Shown here one piece after another: positions 8,070-14,843 of a stretch of 36,105 nucleotides of DNA. The stretch's first letter is position 1, and each line of letters opens with the position of its first letter. This DNA comes from Bradyrhizobium sp. SZCCT0153 (GTDB lineage Bacteria; Pseudomonadota; Alphaproteobacteria; Rhizobiales; Xanthobacteraceae): NCBI RefSeq assembly GCF_018129995.1, contig NZ_JAFCKS010000017.1, positions 1 through 36,105 of the forward strand, written 5' to 3'. The notes below the pieces were generated by a model, which did not search any database, was not told the origin of the DNA, and saw nothing but the letters and a program-made list of their open reading frames with translations. Made by a program: the position numbers and the translations under genes.

Positions 8070-8094
8070 AACTCACGCTTTCTTGAATCGTTCC
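8070..8094 (-). promoter_or_regulatory. EcfG-like promoter (GGAAC-N16-AGTT) for the DUF3618 operon
   Basis: On the minus strand GGAAC (8090-8094) and AGTT (8070-8073) are 16 bases apart. Transcription would start near 8063, about 30 bases before the ATG at 8032. The position is ideal for the four-gene operon. Confidence 0.55.
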
Positions 8095-8285
8095 TCGCAT
8101 CGCTTGGCAGCCGCCCAAGGCGACAAAAACGGTTTGCTCAAACGGGAGGGGAGTGCCCGGCGACAGCGGTAAAGCTGCTTGCCAGTCATCCGCGGAGAAG
8201 ACGCCGGCCTGAGAAGACGCGGTCGTGAGGAAGGTCAGAAAGAATTCTAACGTAGGGCCAGAGACCCTTCGCTGTCTGGCCCACG

Positions 8286-8314
8286 AATAAAAAGGACCGC
8301 TTTCGAGCGGCCCT
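8286..8314 (-). terminator. Rho-independent terminator
   Basis: On the minus strand, CCGCTCGAAAGCGG forms a stem flanked by GG/CC pairs and is followed by TCCTTTTTATT. It lies just after the stop of the His/Gly-rich gene (8324). Confidence 0.8.
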
Positions 8315-8323
8315 GGTTGCGAT

Positions 8324-8575
8324 TCACCAATGACGGTGGCGGCTCCAGCCATAGTGATGGCCACGGCCCCTTCCCCACCCGTAATGATGGCCGCGGCCGC
8401 CGCGGTGCCCCCATCTGTGGCCGCCGCCATGACCGTGGCCGCCTTTGACTTCGATCGCGGTCGAGGCAAGTCCACCAATTGCATTCGGAGGCGCAACAGG
8501 CATTGCCGAGACGGACGTTGTAAAAGCTATGGCAACAGCGCACGTCAGATAGCTGAGCCCGCAAATCCATTTCAT
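8324..8575 (-). CDS. Small secreted His/Gly-rich protein
   Basis: An 83-residue protein. Residues 1-24 form a signal peptide (KWICGLSYLTCAVAIAF then SVSA). The mature part ends in a dense His/Gly/Arg/Trp-rich tail with repeated GHHYGWGRGRG-like units. Such tails can bind transition metals, but that is inference. I chose the ATG at 8575 because GGGAGG lies eight bases upstream and the signal peptide begins there; a longer frame starts without these marks. A strong terminator follows, so it is a single-gene unit. No EcfG-like promoter is visible. Confidence 0.75.
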   Translation of the reverse strand: MKWICGLSYLTCAVAIAFTTSVSAMPVAPPNAIGGLASTAIEVKGGHGHGGGHRWGHRGGRGHHYGWGRGRGHHYGWSRHRHW

Positions 8576-9041
8576 GTATTGTGCCTCCCTGTGGGCCGGC
8601 GCGTCCGTGGCACCGGGTATGAGCCCCAACAGTCGAACCGGGAAGAAGTTGCAATCCGGCGACGATGGCGTCGGAACGACGCTGCTTCAAGGCGAGGCTT
8701 GGTTCGGGAAACCACGAGATCAAGGTGAAAACCTTCACTGCCGGTCTAGGCGTCAAACGTATGCCAGTCAGGGGAGCTGACCGAGGGCGGCGGCCGGTGT
8801 TCGGACGCCCATTGGAAAGATTTCAGAGAAGATGGAATACGGCGCGGCGGATCAGCGGAAACCGCTCGCGCAATGGGATGAATTACACCCGCCTCTTGGC
8901 TATTAGGTGCTGGTGGGCCGGCTCGGGCGAGGTCTGGTCTGCCCCTAGGTGGGACGTGATGGCGGGCCCGACGAACCGACGTGAAGGGCCAGAAGCGGTA
9001 TCTGACACGCGGATGGAAAGAGGCCGCCACCTGATGTAGCC
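8576..9041. other. Intergenic stretch, nothing supported
   Basis: About 470 bases. A plus-strand frame crosses much of it, but it has no ribosome-binding site and no family resemblance, and its composition does not look coding. A GGAAC at 8673 has no -10 partner. Confidence 0.4.
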
Positions 9042-9209
9042 TTACTCTTTCTCTTTGCGGGGACCACCTTCGGCATTCTGTGCGAGCTTGATCCACTCGC
9101 CGGCCAGCCGCAACCACGCCTCTTTGTCGAGCGGGTTAACCGCCCGCTCCGCCAGTTGACGGCACTCGTCGGCTTGAGCGCGGAACCGAGCAACATCCTG
9201 CTCTGACAT
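9042..9209 (-). CDS. Small helical protein, DxxAWLRLAxEW family copy 1
   Basis: A 55-residue protein with the pattern FRAQADECRQLAERAVNPLD then KEAWLRLAGEWIKLAQ. The same pattern recurs at 28634-28822 and 33088-33243, so this is one of three paralogs in the window. It is predicted to be two charged helices. The function is unknown; the family is common in Bradyrhizobium by recollection. I chose the ATG at 9209 since conservation with the paralogs begins there; no clean ribosome-binding site is visible. It lies 38 bases after the gene at 9248-9448 on the same strand, so both probably share the promoter at 9600-9624. Confidence 0.7.
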   Translation of the reverse strand: MSEQDVARFRAQADECRQLAERAVNPLDKEAWLRLAGEWIKLAQNAEGGPRKEKE

Positions 9210-9247
9210 CGCATCGGGATAGTACAGACTGCCTCCCACTACAACGC

Positions 9248-9448
9248 TCACTTTGGCGATTGTAGCCCGGGCGAGTTCAGCCATTCGCTGATGTGTGCGC
9301 CGGTCTCGGCTTGCCGGGCTTTGCGGATCGCCCGCTCCCGCTCGATACCTGGTGGAAGCGATCTGGCTTCATCGCGCAGGCGCAGCGCTTGTTCGGTAAG
9401 GCGTTCTTCAAGGGATGTGATTTGCTTAATGCGGCGTCTTAGCTGCAT
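9248..9448 (-). CDS. Small helical protein ending SPGLQSPK, paralog of 34274-34474
   Basis: A 66-residue charged helical protein beginning MQLRRRIKQ. The paralog at 34274-34474 shares the helix L-x-E/D-R-L with SLPPG-E-(R/D) in the middle and the end WxNSPGLQxPK. The function is unknown. The ATG at 9448 has AAGGAG nine bases upstream. The leader between the promoter (9600-9624) and this start is long (about 144 bases) and contains a block conserved in front of the paralog, see the separate entry. The downstream gene at 9042-9209 is probably co-transcribed. Confidence 0.75.
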   Translation of the reverse strand: MQLRRRIKQITSLEERLTEQALRLRDEARSLPPGIERERAIRKARQAETGAHISEWLNSPGLQSPK

Positions 9449-9592
9449 AGCGCTAGCTCCTTTCCGGAGGAAGGAGGCGAGAGCGCTTATGGCGTTCTCA
9501 TCACCGATAGATACCAATGGCCACGCGGTGATCAATCCAATCTGTCATGTGCGGTACCAGACATATGGTCAATTTTGATCGCCCTCGAAAAG
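9449..9592 (-). promoter_or_regulatory. Long 5' leader with conserved block and SD-masking hairpin
   Basis: On the minus strand this untranslated leader contains TGATGAGAACGCC, then AGCGCTCTCGCC, then CTCCTTCCTCC immediately followed by GGAAAGGAG. CTCCTT can pair with the AAGGAG ribosome-binding site of the 9248-9448 gene. The same order of elements precedes its paralog at 34474, although the frames upstream are not conserved as protein. This suggests an RNA-level control element. It is not a riboswitch class I recognise. Confidence 0.45.
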
Positions 9593-9599
9593 TTAATGA

Positions 9600-9624
9600 A
9601 ACCGCGATCGATTAGGACAGTTCC
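9600..9624 (-). promoter_or_regulatory. EcfG-like promoter (GGAAC-N16-GGTT)
   Basis: On the minus strand GGAAC (9620-9624) and GGTT (9600-9603) are 16 bases apart. Transcription would start near 9592. One mismatch from the consensus. Confidence 0.45.
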
Positions 9625-9707
9625 GTCGCCTTCGGGTCATAAGCGGTGGTCGAGGCAAATGCGGCTCGACGTCCGATTTGCCGGCGAGAGCAGACATTAT
9701 CTCGGGC

Positions 9708-10025
9708 TCAGGTATTCTTCGGCCTAAGACCAGAAGAGGACAGGCTGAGGTCATCATTAGCGGGTATCCCTGAGACGACGCCGACCCCCATCAGCCATCG
9801 TCCGGGCCCGGCGTTCGCTTCGGAAAGGACCCGGTCGCGCAAGACCGTCGGGCAACGTTCACCGCGCTGGGCTAGCTCGATGACTCTCACAGCGATGGTC
9901 TCGCGAGCCCGCGCGTCGCCATTGATGTGAAGATAATGGCAGACTTCCTCGCAAGCCAGGGACATCGCCTCAATATCATTAGGTTCGAATGCGCCTGCTG
10001 ATACGAACGGAAGGATGACACCCAT
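9708..10025 (-). CDS. Small conserved hypothetical protein
   Basis: A 105-residue soluble protein. Its core, AFEPNDIEAMSLACEEVCHY followed by ARARETIAVRVIELAQRGER, resembles a family of short Bradyrhizobium proteins that read (F)xPExxxxLxxAFxxxC and end in a helix with RGERD. The C-terminal 30 residues look less conserved. The function is unknown. The ATG at 10025 has GAGGAG eight bases upstream, which settles the start. It stands alone between a minus-strand small gene and the plus-strand Crp/Fnr gene. No stress promoter is visible. Confidence 0.7.
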   Translation of the reverse strand: MGVILPFVSAGAFEPNDIEAMSLACEEVCHYLHINGDARARETIAVRVIELAQRGERCPTVLRDRVLSEANAGPGRWLMGVGVVSGIPANDDLSLSSSGLRPKNT

Positions 10026-10233
10026 AGTTCAACTCCTCTGTTTGCGGGACGCCTCCTGTTCGGCATCTCCATTAACGGGAGAGTCTGCGCACCTCTGGAG
10101 CGGAAGTCTGAGCTTTAGTGCTCACTCGGCGGCGGGGACACGTGCCACTACCCACGACCGATGCGTTCCGGATTTTCCTGATGTTCGGTTTGACCTAGAA
10201 TGTATGCTAGTTTGACGATGAAAGGCGGGAAGT
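10026..10233. promoter_or_regulatory. Divergent intergenic region between 9708-10025 and the Crp/Fnr gene
   Basis: About 200 bases that must hold the promoters of both flanking genes. I find no GGAAC-N16-nGTT site in the right orientation and no clear palindrome for a Crp-type operator. Confidence 0.3.
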
Positions 10234-10926
10234 GTGGCAAAAGCAACGAAGAAGCGGCCCTTCGACGTCCAGGTGTTCCTCCACTCCGTGGCCGGGGGGC
10301 GGACCGTTTCGAACTATCAGAAGAATCGGAAGGTCTTTTCTCAGGGAGACCCCGGTGATGCCGTCTTCTACATTCAAAAGGGCAAGGTCAAGGTTTGCGT
10401 CGTCTCCGAGCAGGGCAAGGAGGCAGTCGTCGCGCTCCACGGAAATGGGGACTTCTTTGGTGAGAGTTGCCTAAATGGGCATCCGCTGCGGGTGGCGACG
10501 GTCGTGACGGTGACGGAATGCGTCATCATGCGGCTCGAAAAGGCAGCCATCGTGCGTGCGCTCCGCGACGAGCCGAAGTTCTCTGAGATGTTTATGGCTC
10601 ACCTGTTGTCGAGGAACGCCCGAGTCGAAGAGGACTTGGTCGACCAACTTTTTAATTCCAGTGAAAAGCGCTTGGCGAGGGTGCTCCTCCTGATGGCCAA
10701 CTTCGGCAAGGAGAGTAAGCCCGAGCCGGTCATAGCGAAGATAAGCCAAGAGACACTCGCGGAGATGGTCGGGACCACAAGGTCGCGCGTCAGCATGTTC
10801 ATGAACAAGTTCCGCAAACTTGGATTCATTAAATACAATGGATCACTGGAGGTCCATAATTCGCTGCTTAACGTGGTATTGCACGACAGTCCTCACTTGA
10901 GGAAGCGTGCCGAAAAGGAAAACTAA
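10234..10926 (+). CDS. Crp/Fnr family transcriptional regulator
   Basis: A 230-residue protein of typical family length. The cyclic-nucleotide-binding-like beta barrel covers about residues 20-135, with VFSQGDPGDAVFYIQKGKVK and VVALHGNGDFFGESCLNGHP. A long dimer helix and a winged helix-turn-helix follow (about 150-215), with KISQETLAEMVGTTRSRVSM and the recognition helix RVSMFMNKFRKLGFI. There is no N-terminal cysteine cluster of an oxygen-sensing Fnr. The start is a GTG at 10234 after GGCGGGAAG. The effector and targets are unknown. Close relatives are common in rhizobial accessory regions. Confidence 0.92.
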   Translation: MAKATKKRPFDVQVFLHSVAGGRTVSNYQKNRKVFSQGDPGDAVFYIQKGKVKVCVVSEQGKEAVVALHGNGDFFGESCLNGHPLRVATVVTVTECVIMRLEKAAIVRALRDEPKFSEMFMAHLLSRNARVEEDLVDQLFNSSEKRLARVLLLMANFGKESKPEPVIAKISQETLAEMVGTTRSRVSMFMNKFRKLGFIKYNGSLEVHNSLLNVVLHDSPHLRKRAEKEN

Positions 10927-10991
10927 ACCCTCCCGACGTTGCCTCCCTGGTTTAGCTGCAACTCCTTCCGCATCTGGAAGAATGATTGCGT

Positions 10992-11387
10992 CTAGTGCGA
11001 TTCTTCGCCCCACGTCGCGTTGATCAACTCGTGGACCGCATCGATGATTTGTGTCGGCTGGTAAGGTTTGAAAAAAAACCGGGCGCCTGCGGGAAGATCA
11101 CCGGCTTGTATTTTGTAATGTCCGGATGTCGAGACGATCCTGATAGGCGGCCAACGTTTCTGGACAATTGTCGCCAACTCCAAACCGTTGATTGAACCCG
11201 CCATATCGATGTCGGTAAATATCAGTCGGATATCGGAATGCAGTGCCAGCAGCCGAATGGCCTCGTCCGCGTTGACGGCCTCAAGGATGTCGAATCCAGC
11301 TTCGCGAAGCATCTCGACCGCATCCATGCGAACGAAAGTCTCATCCTCGACAACAAGAATCCGGATAGCTTTCATGATTGTTTGCAT
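10992..11387 (-). CDS. Single-domain response regulator
   Basis: A 131-residue CheY-like receiver without an output domain. The acidic pocket is in ILVVEDE, the phospho-acceptor is probably Asp59 in LIFTDIDMAGS, and the Thr/Ser and Lys positions are in IVSTSGH and FFFKPY. The sequence type (TDIDMAGSINGLELA) is that of receivers paired with HWE or HisKA_2 kinases. It follows the kinase gene at 11460-12665 after 72 bases on the same strand, so the pair probably forms one signalling unit. The start may be the ATG at 11387 or the one at 11375; neither has a clear ribosome-binding site. A GGAAC-N18-AGTT element at 11406-11432 has longer spacing and is doubtful. Confidence 0.87.
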   Translation of the reverse strand: MQTIMKAIRILVVEDETFVRMDAVEMLREAGFDILEAVNADEAIRLLALHSDIRLIFTDIDMAGSINGLELATIVQKRWPPIRIVSTSGHYKIQAGDLPAGARFFFKPYQPTQIIDAVHELINATWGEESH

Positions 11388-11459
11388 CAGGGAGAACGCT
11401 CACAAAACTTAGGTGCAGTTGCTTGGCGTTCCAGGCTTGGCGTCGGCGCCCTATGTTCC

Positions 11460-12665
11460 TCAGGGCGGATCGAGGGAAAACTTGATTGTAAAAAGCGCTC
11501 CCCTTGGGATGTTTTTTGAAATTCTCAACTCGCCCATCAGCTGCCGGACCAGACCGTTGATGACTCGGAAGCCAAGGCTGTTGCGCGGCTGATTGATGTC
11601 AAATCCCTCGGGCAACCCCATACCTTCATCGGAGATCTCGACGATCAGATATCCATCGATTTCCCGGGCATCGACCCGGATTACGCCAGGCCCATCGACA
11701 TAAGCATACTTGACAGCGTTGGTGACCAGCTCATTGACCAGCAACCCCAACGGAATGGCTTTGTCGGCGGAAATGACGACGGGGTCGGAATGATATTGAA
11801 GCTTGTGTTCGGGTGCGGAGCGCTGCAGATTTTCGCAGAGATGAACGACGAAGTCGGAGAGATCAACAAATCCGACCTTGCTGCCGCGCCATAAATGATC
11901 ATGCACCTCCGCTATCGATGAAACGCGCATGGCCGCATTTTCCAAAGCGTTCTTGACGTCCGAAGACTCTGAAGCGCGTGCCTGAACGCGCAGCAAGCCA
12001 ACGACCGAGGTCAGGCTGTTTTTGACACGATGGCTCATTTCCCGCGTCAGCAACGCCTCGTGATCGCGGGCCTCTTCGAGCTTGGCGTCCGCATGCTGAC
12101 GCTCGATCGCAATACCGAGCAGGCCAGCGAAACCTGCCAGGAAATCCGCATCGGCATCGTCGAACTGTCCGGGGTCCGGACTGTCGGCTTCTAGGACGCC
12201 AAAAGGCGTGTTGCCCTCGCCTCCGCGTCTGATGAGAACGTTGATCGCACGTTTGATGCCATGATCAGCAAGGAGTTTGGGCGTTCTAAATCGCGTCTCA
12301 TTTTGCAAGTGATTGGACACGACCGATTGCCCGGTCTGAAAGGCAAAGCCGGCAGGAGACTCGATATCCGCACCGAGAGACACGCGGTCGACAGTACCAG
12401 CCGGCCAACCAATGCCGGCACGCACGATCAGGCGGCGATCATCGGGGAGATATTCGAGGACTTTGGCATATGAACAGCCCAACCCACGCGCACTAAGTTC
12501 TGCGGCATTCTGTAGAATTTGCCGGAAATCCCGGGTCTGTAGCGCTGCGGTCCCGAACTCACGAAGCAGGGCCTGTTGGCGTCGACGATACGGAAGTTCA
12601 TCCTGAGGATTGACAGGAGCATCCGAGGCGGTCTGAAGGACCGTCTTCTCCGGTTCGCTAGGCAT
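11460..12665 (-). CDS. GAF domain sensor histidine kinase (HisKA_2/HWE type)
   Basis: A 401-residue cytoplasmic kinase with no membrane helix. Residues 45-190 form a GAF domain (LSARGLGCSYAKVLEYL, GVLEADSPDPGQF). The phosphorylated histidine is probably His212 in REMSHRVKNSLTSVVGLLR, which is of HisKA_2 type. The ATPase domain follows with the N-box NELVTNAVKYA, the G1 box EISDEGMGLP and the G2-like SLGFRVINGLV. Kinases of this class feed the PhyR/NepR/EcfG general stress cascade in alphaproteobacteria, but a direct link here is inference. Its candidate promoter at 12765-12789 is EcfG-like, which would give feedback. The partner is probably the receiver at 10992-11387. Confidence 0.92.
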   Translation of the reverse strand: MPSEPEKTVLQTASDAPVNPQDELPYRRRQQALLREFGTAALQTRDFRQILQNAAELSARGLGCSYAKVLEYLPDDRRLIVRAGIGWPAGTVDRVSLGADIESPAGFAFQTGQSVVSNHLQNETRFRTPKLLADHGIKRAINVLIRRGGEGNTPFGVLEADSPDPGQFDDADADFLAGFAGLLGIAIERQHADAKLEEARDHEALLTREMSHRVKNSLTSVVGLLRVQARASESSDVKNALENAAMRVSSIAEVHDHLWRGSKVGFVDLSDFVVHLCENLQRSAPEHKLQYHSDPVVISADKAIPLGLLVNELVTNAVKYAYVDGPGVIRVDAREIDGYLIVEISDEGMGLPEGFDINQPRNSLGFRVINGLVRQLMGELRISKNIPRGALFTIKFSLDPP

Positions 12666-12764
12666 TATGCCGCCCGTTCTGGATAATCATTTCAACGGAA
12701 GGCCGATCATATCCTAAACTTCGAAGAGCTTGCGACGCCGACCTAACTGAATAACCAAACTCAC

Positions 12765-12789
12765 AACCCTGACTGCGTCTTTTCGTTCC
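12765..12789 (-). promoter_or_regulatory. EcfG-like promoter (GGAAC-N16-GGTT)
   Basis: On the minus strand GGAAC (12785-12789) and GGTT (12765-12768) are 16 bases apart. Transcription would begin near 12758, about 90 bases before the kinase ATG. Confidence 0.45.
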
Positions 12790-13055
12790 GCCGTGCCGCG
12801 TGAGCGGATAAGGCACTCAAGGCTCTGGAGCCGTTCACTTTCGCACGGCAAAGCGTCTGCTGTCGAAGTCAGCTATGGGTCATCGCGTCGGCTTGCCCCC
12901 GATGTGAGGACTTCCGGTCAGACCGAATAAAGCGACATCGTCAGATCGGACCTGCATGTCTCGAACGGGCCAACAGGCGGCGACGTCGGATGCATCAGCA
13001 AACGAAAGAGGTCGCCAACTAAGGCGCCTTACACAAGTAGCTAGCCGGAGGCGGC
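12790..13055. other. Gene-free stretch, probably decayed repeat sequence
   Basis: I find no credible coding frame. Phrases such as GTGAGGACTTCCGGTCAGA resemble, from memory, degenerate intergenic sequences that recur in Bradyrhizobium genomes. That impression is not a computed match. Confidence 0.3.
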
Positions 13056-13196
13056 TTAGTTCATTTTCCGGCGTAGATTTTCGACAAACGCACGCTGCGT
13101 ATCGATGTCGTCGCTGACAGCTCGCTTAAGGTCCTCCGCCGCCTTCTCTTCGTTGGCGTTGGGGTCCTTTGGCGCCGGGGGTGGCTCTTTGTTCAT
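13056..13196 (-). CDS. 46-residue charged helical protein
   Basis: A short frame reading MNKEPPPAPKDPNANEEKAA, then EDLKRAVSDDIDTQ and ending ENLRRKMN. It has a Pro-rich start followed by one strongly charged helix and no membrane segment. Codon use fits the neighbouring genes. I do not recognise a family. The start ATG at 13196 lacks a strong ribosome-binding site, which lowers confidence. It lies between the kinase unit and a divergent microprotein at 13313. Confidence 0.5.
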   Translation of the reverse strand: MNKEPPPAPKDPNANEEKAAEDLKRAVSDDIDTQRAFVENLRRKMN

Positions 13197-13312
13197 GGTT
13201 CATGTAACTGCCAATATTCTCGGGTGCGATTGATGCACATCAAAAGATTGGGTTCCCAGTTCGGTTAAAATCCTCTTACATTGCCTTTTTTGAGAACGCG
13301 GAGGGCGCGTCA

Positions 13313-13402
13313 ATGACCCGCCATCGGTTCTGGATTTATCAATCCTTGATATGGGCAATGGTAGTGCTTGGCCTCGCGGTGATCGCAGCCATGATGCGAT
13401 AA
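13313..13402 (+). CDS. 29-residue one-helix membrane microprotein
   Basis: The frame starts MTRHRFWIYQ and continues into a hydrophobic helix SLIWAMVVLGLAVIAAMM. The ribosome-binding site GGAGG lies eight bases before the ATG. This gives a positive-inside N-terminus and a single membrane span, the usual layout of membrane microproteins. Similar microproteins occur in the window at 16902, 20499, 29552 and 33290. The function is unknown. Confidence 0.6.
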   Translation: MTRHRFWIYQSLIWAMVVLGLAVIAAMMR

Positions 13403-13600
13403 GGCCGCTCCCGCCGCGCAGAACAATGGCAATTGAGAACATGTCGCCAGACGTCCTAACGCCCGCTTCGGGTCATTCACGTCGGTTTGGCGCCCGGATG
13501 CAAACGTCCGGTCTACCCCTGCGAGGCGACACATAGCTGCACCACGCCAACGGAAGCGATGGGCCATAACCGGACTCATGGACCACAGCAAACGGCGTCT
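13403..13600. other. Decayed repeat-like sequence next to the insertion scar
   Basis: Frames on the minus strand here translate to a composition I associate with degenerate non-coding sequence found beside insertion elements in Bradyrhizobium. I see no gene. It borders the ABC-protein remnant at 13601-13680. Confidence 0.35.
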
Positions 13601-13680
13601 TTATTCAATCACCTGCGCTTTGGCAGTCTTCAGATTGATCACCAGCTCGAATGTGGTCGGCTGCTTTACCGGCAGATCGG
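13601..13680 (-). pseudogene. C-terminal fragment of an ABC_sub_bind-type substrate-binding protein
   Basis: On the minus strand the frame reads SDLPVKQPTTFELVINLKTAKA, given here in parts as SDLPVKQP, TTFELVIN, LKTAKA, then QVIE and a stop at 13601. The phrase ADLPVxQPTxFELVINLKTAKALG is the very conserved C-terminus of ABC_sub_bind (PF04392) proteins. The usual stretch between KTAKA and VIE is deleted. Only about 25 codons remain, fused to the insertion-end palindrome at 13686, so this is debris. Confidence 0.7.
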
Positions 13681-14372
13681 AGGGCTGTCAATCGGCCTGC
13701 AAATATTGCAGGCCGAATGACATTCGTGATGTACCTGACGAGTGCGGCGGTGAAAGGACTGTTCTTGCCGTCGCCATCGGCCGCCGTCGAGCCTGCTTTC
13801 GAAGCGAAGGCGATCAACGTGTTCGGGCTCGATGGCTCGACCTTGGCAAGCCCTCGCCCGATCGCCCGAGAGGCCATGGTGCGTTTCATGGACCGAGCGA
13901 ACGGATTGTCCCGACAGGCATCGAGGATAACCAATCTCAACTGCTTGGCGGGCTCCACGGACACCAAGACCCGATCGAGCGTGAGCGCCTCATCGTAAAC
14001 GTCGACATCCCGCTCCAGCACGGCGTCGACCGGCACAAGATAGTTCACGCCATCGACCTCGATGCCGTGCCCGGCGTAGTAGACTACCGCCACGTCGGCA
14101 TCGCGCGATTTGTCGATGAAATCGCGCAACGCACGGCGCATGTCGTTCACCTTGAGGTCGCGACGGAGCTCCACGTCATCGAAGCCGACCGATTTGAAGG
14201 TCTCGGCTATCAGGGTAGCGTCGTTGGCCGGATTCGACAGGGGGGCTGTCCTTTCGTACTTTGAGTTTCCGATGACGAGCGCTACGCGCTTCTCAGCCGC
14301 AGCGCGCTCCGTTCCAACACAGAGCATCATCAGCAGGAAGGGCAGGATCATCTTGTGAAACGCGCGCGGCAT
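13605..14372 (-). CDS. Caspase-like (peptidase C14) protein, C-terminus replaced
   Basis: A 255-codon frame. After a signal peptide (ILPFLLMMLCVGTERAAA), the caspase p20-like domain begins RVALVIGNSKYERTAPL. The catalytic His is in VVYYAGHG and the Cys in LVILDACRDNPF. Substrate-side residues PNTLIAFASKAGSTAADG and NSPFTAALVRYI follow. After ITN the sequence runs into the palindrome at 13686-13722 and then continues out of frame through the ABC-protein fragment, so the last part (roughly residues 205-255) is foreign. Secreted bacterial caspase-like proteins normally continue with a segment leading to EPFVYGSL, which is missing. Activity is doubtful. The start ATG at 14372 has GAGGGTTGAGGA upstream. 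Confidence 0.8.
   Translation of the reverse strand: MPRAFHKMILPFLLMMLCVGTERAAAEKRVALVIGNSKYERTAPLSNPANDATLIAETFKSVGFDDVELRRDLKVNDMRRALRDFIDKSRDADVAVVYYAGHGIEVDGVNYLVPVDAVLERDVDVYDEALTLDRVLVSVEPAKQLRLVILDACRDNPFARSMKRTMASRAIGRGLAKVEPSSPNTLIAFASKAGSTAADGDGKNSPFTAALVRYITNVIRPAIFAGRLTALRSAGKAADHIRAGDQSEDCQSAGD
13686..13722. repeat. Palindrome of two insertion-sequence-like ends, head to head
   Basis: TGTCAATCGGCCTGCAA is followed, after a few bases, by its near inverted copy TTGCAGGCCGAATGACA. Each half begins or ends with TGTCA/TGACA. The 21 bases at 13702-13722 occur again, reversed and complemented, at 36029-36049. I read this as two terminal repeats left after nearly all of an element was deleted, or as a small non-autonomous relic. 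It interrupts the caspase-like gene. Confidence 0.6.
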
Positions 14373-14560
14373 TCCTCAACCCTCGATCGCGGGCTTCAAG
14401 GCTACCCAAGGCTGCGATATTCGCAAGGGCCGGAGGCGGATACTGGAGCCTGCCCGCCTTAACCGCGGAGCCCGCCAAGCTAGTGCAATTCGATCTATCT
14501 CGGCGCAGAAGCCTTCTGGGACACCAAGGCCGCGCCGAAATTCAGTCCTTTCAACGCCGG

Positions 14561-14795
14561 TCAGCCGCAGCTGTCGCAACTCGCTATCGGAGCAGGGCCG
14601 ATGGTCGGAAGCGAGCACTCCTCGTCCGTGTAACCGCAGCTACCACAATCAGCGACCGGTGCCGTTCTCAAAAATGGACGGCGGTGTATCATCGGTGTAG
14701 TTGCAGCTGTCGCAGCCGGCGAAGGACGGGGGGACAAGAAAGGCGCTGGTCGCGATCGCGATTGACGCGGCTAACGTGACGAACATGTTGCTCAT
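14561..14795 (-). pseudogene. Frameshifted tandem copy of the Cys-rich secreted protein
   Basis: On the minus strand it starts MSNMFVTLAASIAIATSAF and contains CDSCNYTDD, aligned throughout with the intact gene at 14844-15077. A run of five T (A at 14670-14674 on the plus strand) shifts the frame and stops translation after 48 residues. Removing one T restores VADCGSCGYTDEE, PTIGPAPIASCDSCG and the stop at 14561. The length of 235 bases is exactly one more than the 234 of the intact copy. The ribosome-binding site is conserved. It is a recent tandem duplicate broken by one homopolymer indel, or a sequencing error at that run. Confidence 0.8.
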
Positions 14796-14843
14796 GTTGG
14801 CTCTCCGGGCGAACGGCCAACGGTCGTCGTCGGCCGCGGCAGA

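Noticed and set aside
8029..8496. 155-codon minus-strand frame over the start of the DUF3618 promoter
   Set aside because: It overlaps the terminator, the promoter and the His/Gly-rich gene, and has no ribosome-binding site.
8673..8697. GGAAC in the 8576-9041 gap
   Set aside because: No -10 box at any allowed spacing and no gene downstream on that strand.
11406..11432. GGAAC-N18-AGTT before the receiver gene at 10992
   Set aside because: The spacing of 18 is outside the exact 16 seen elsewhere; the gene is probably read from the kinase promoter.
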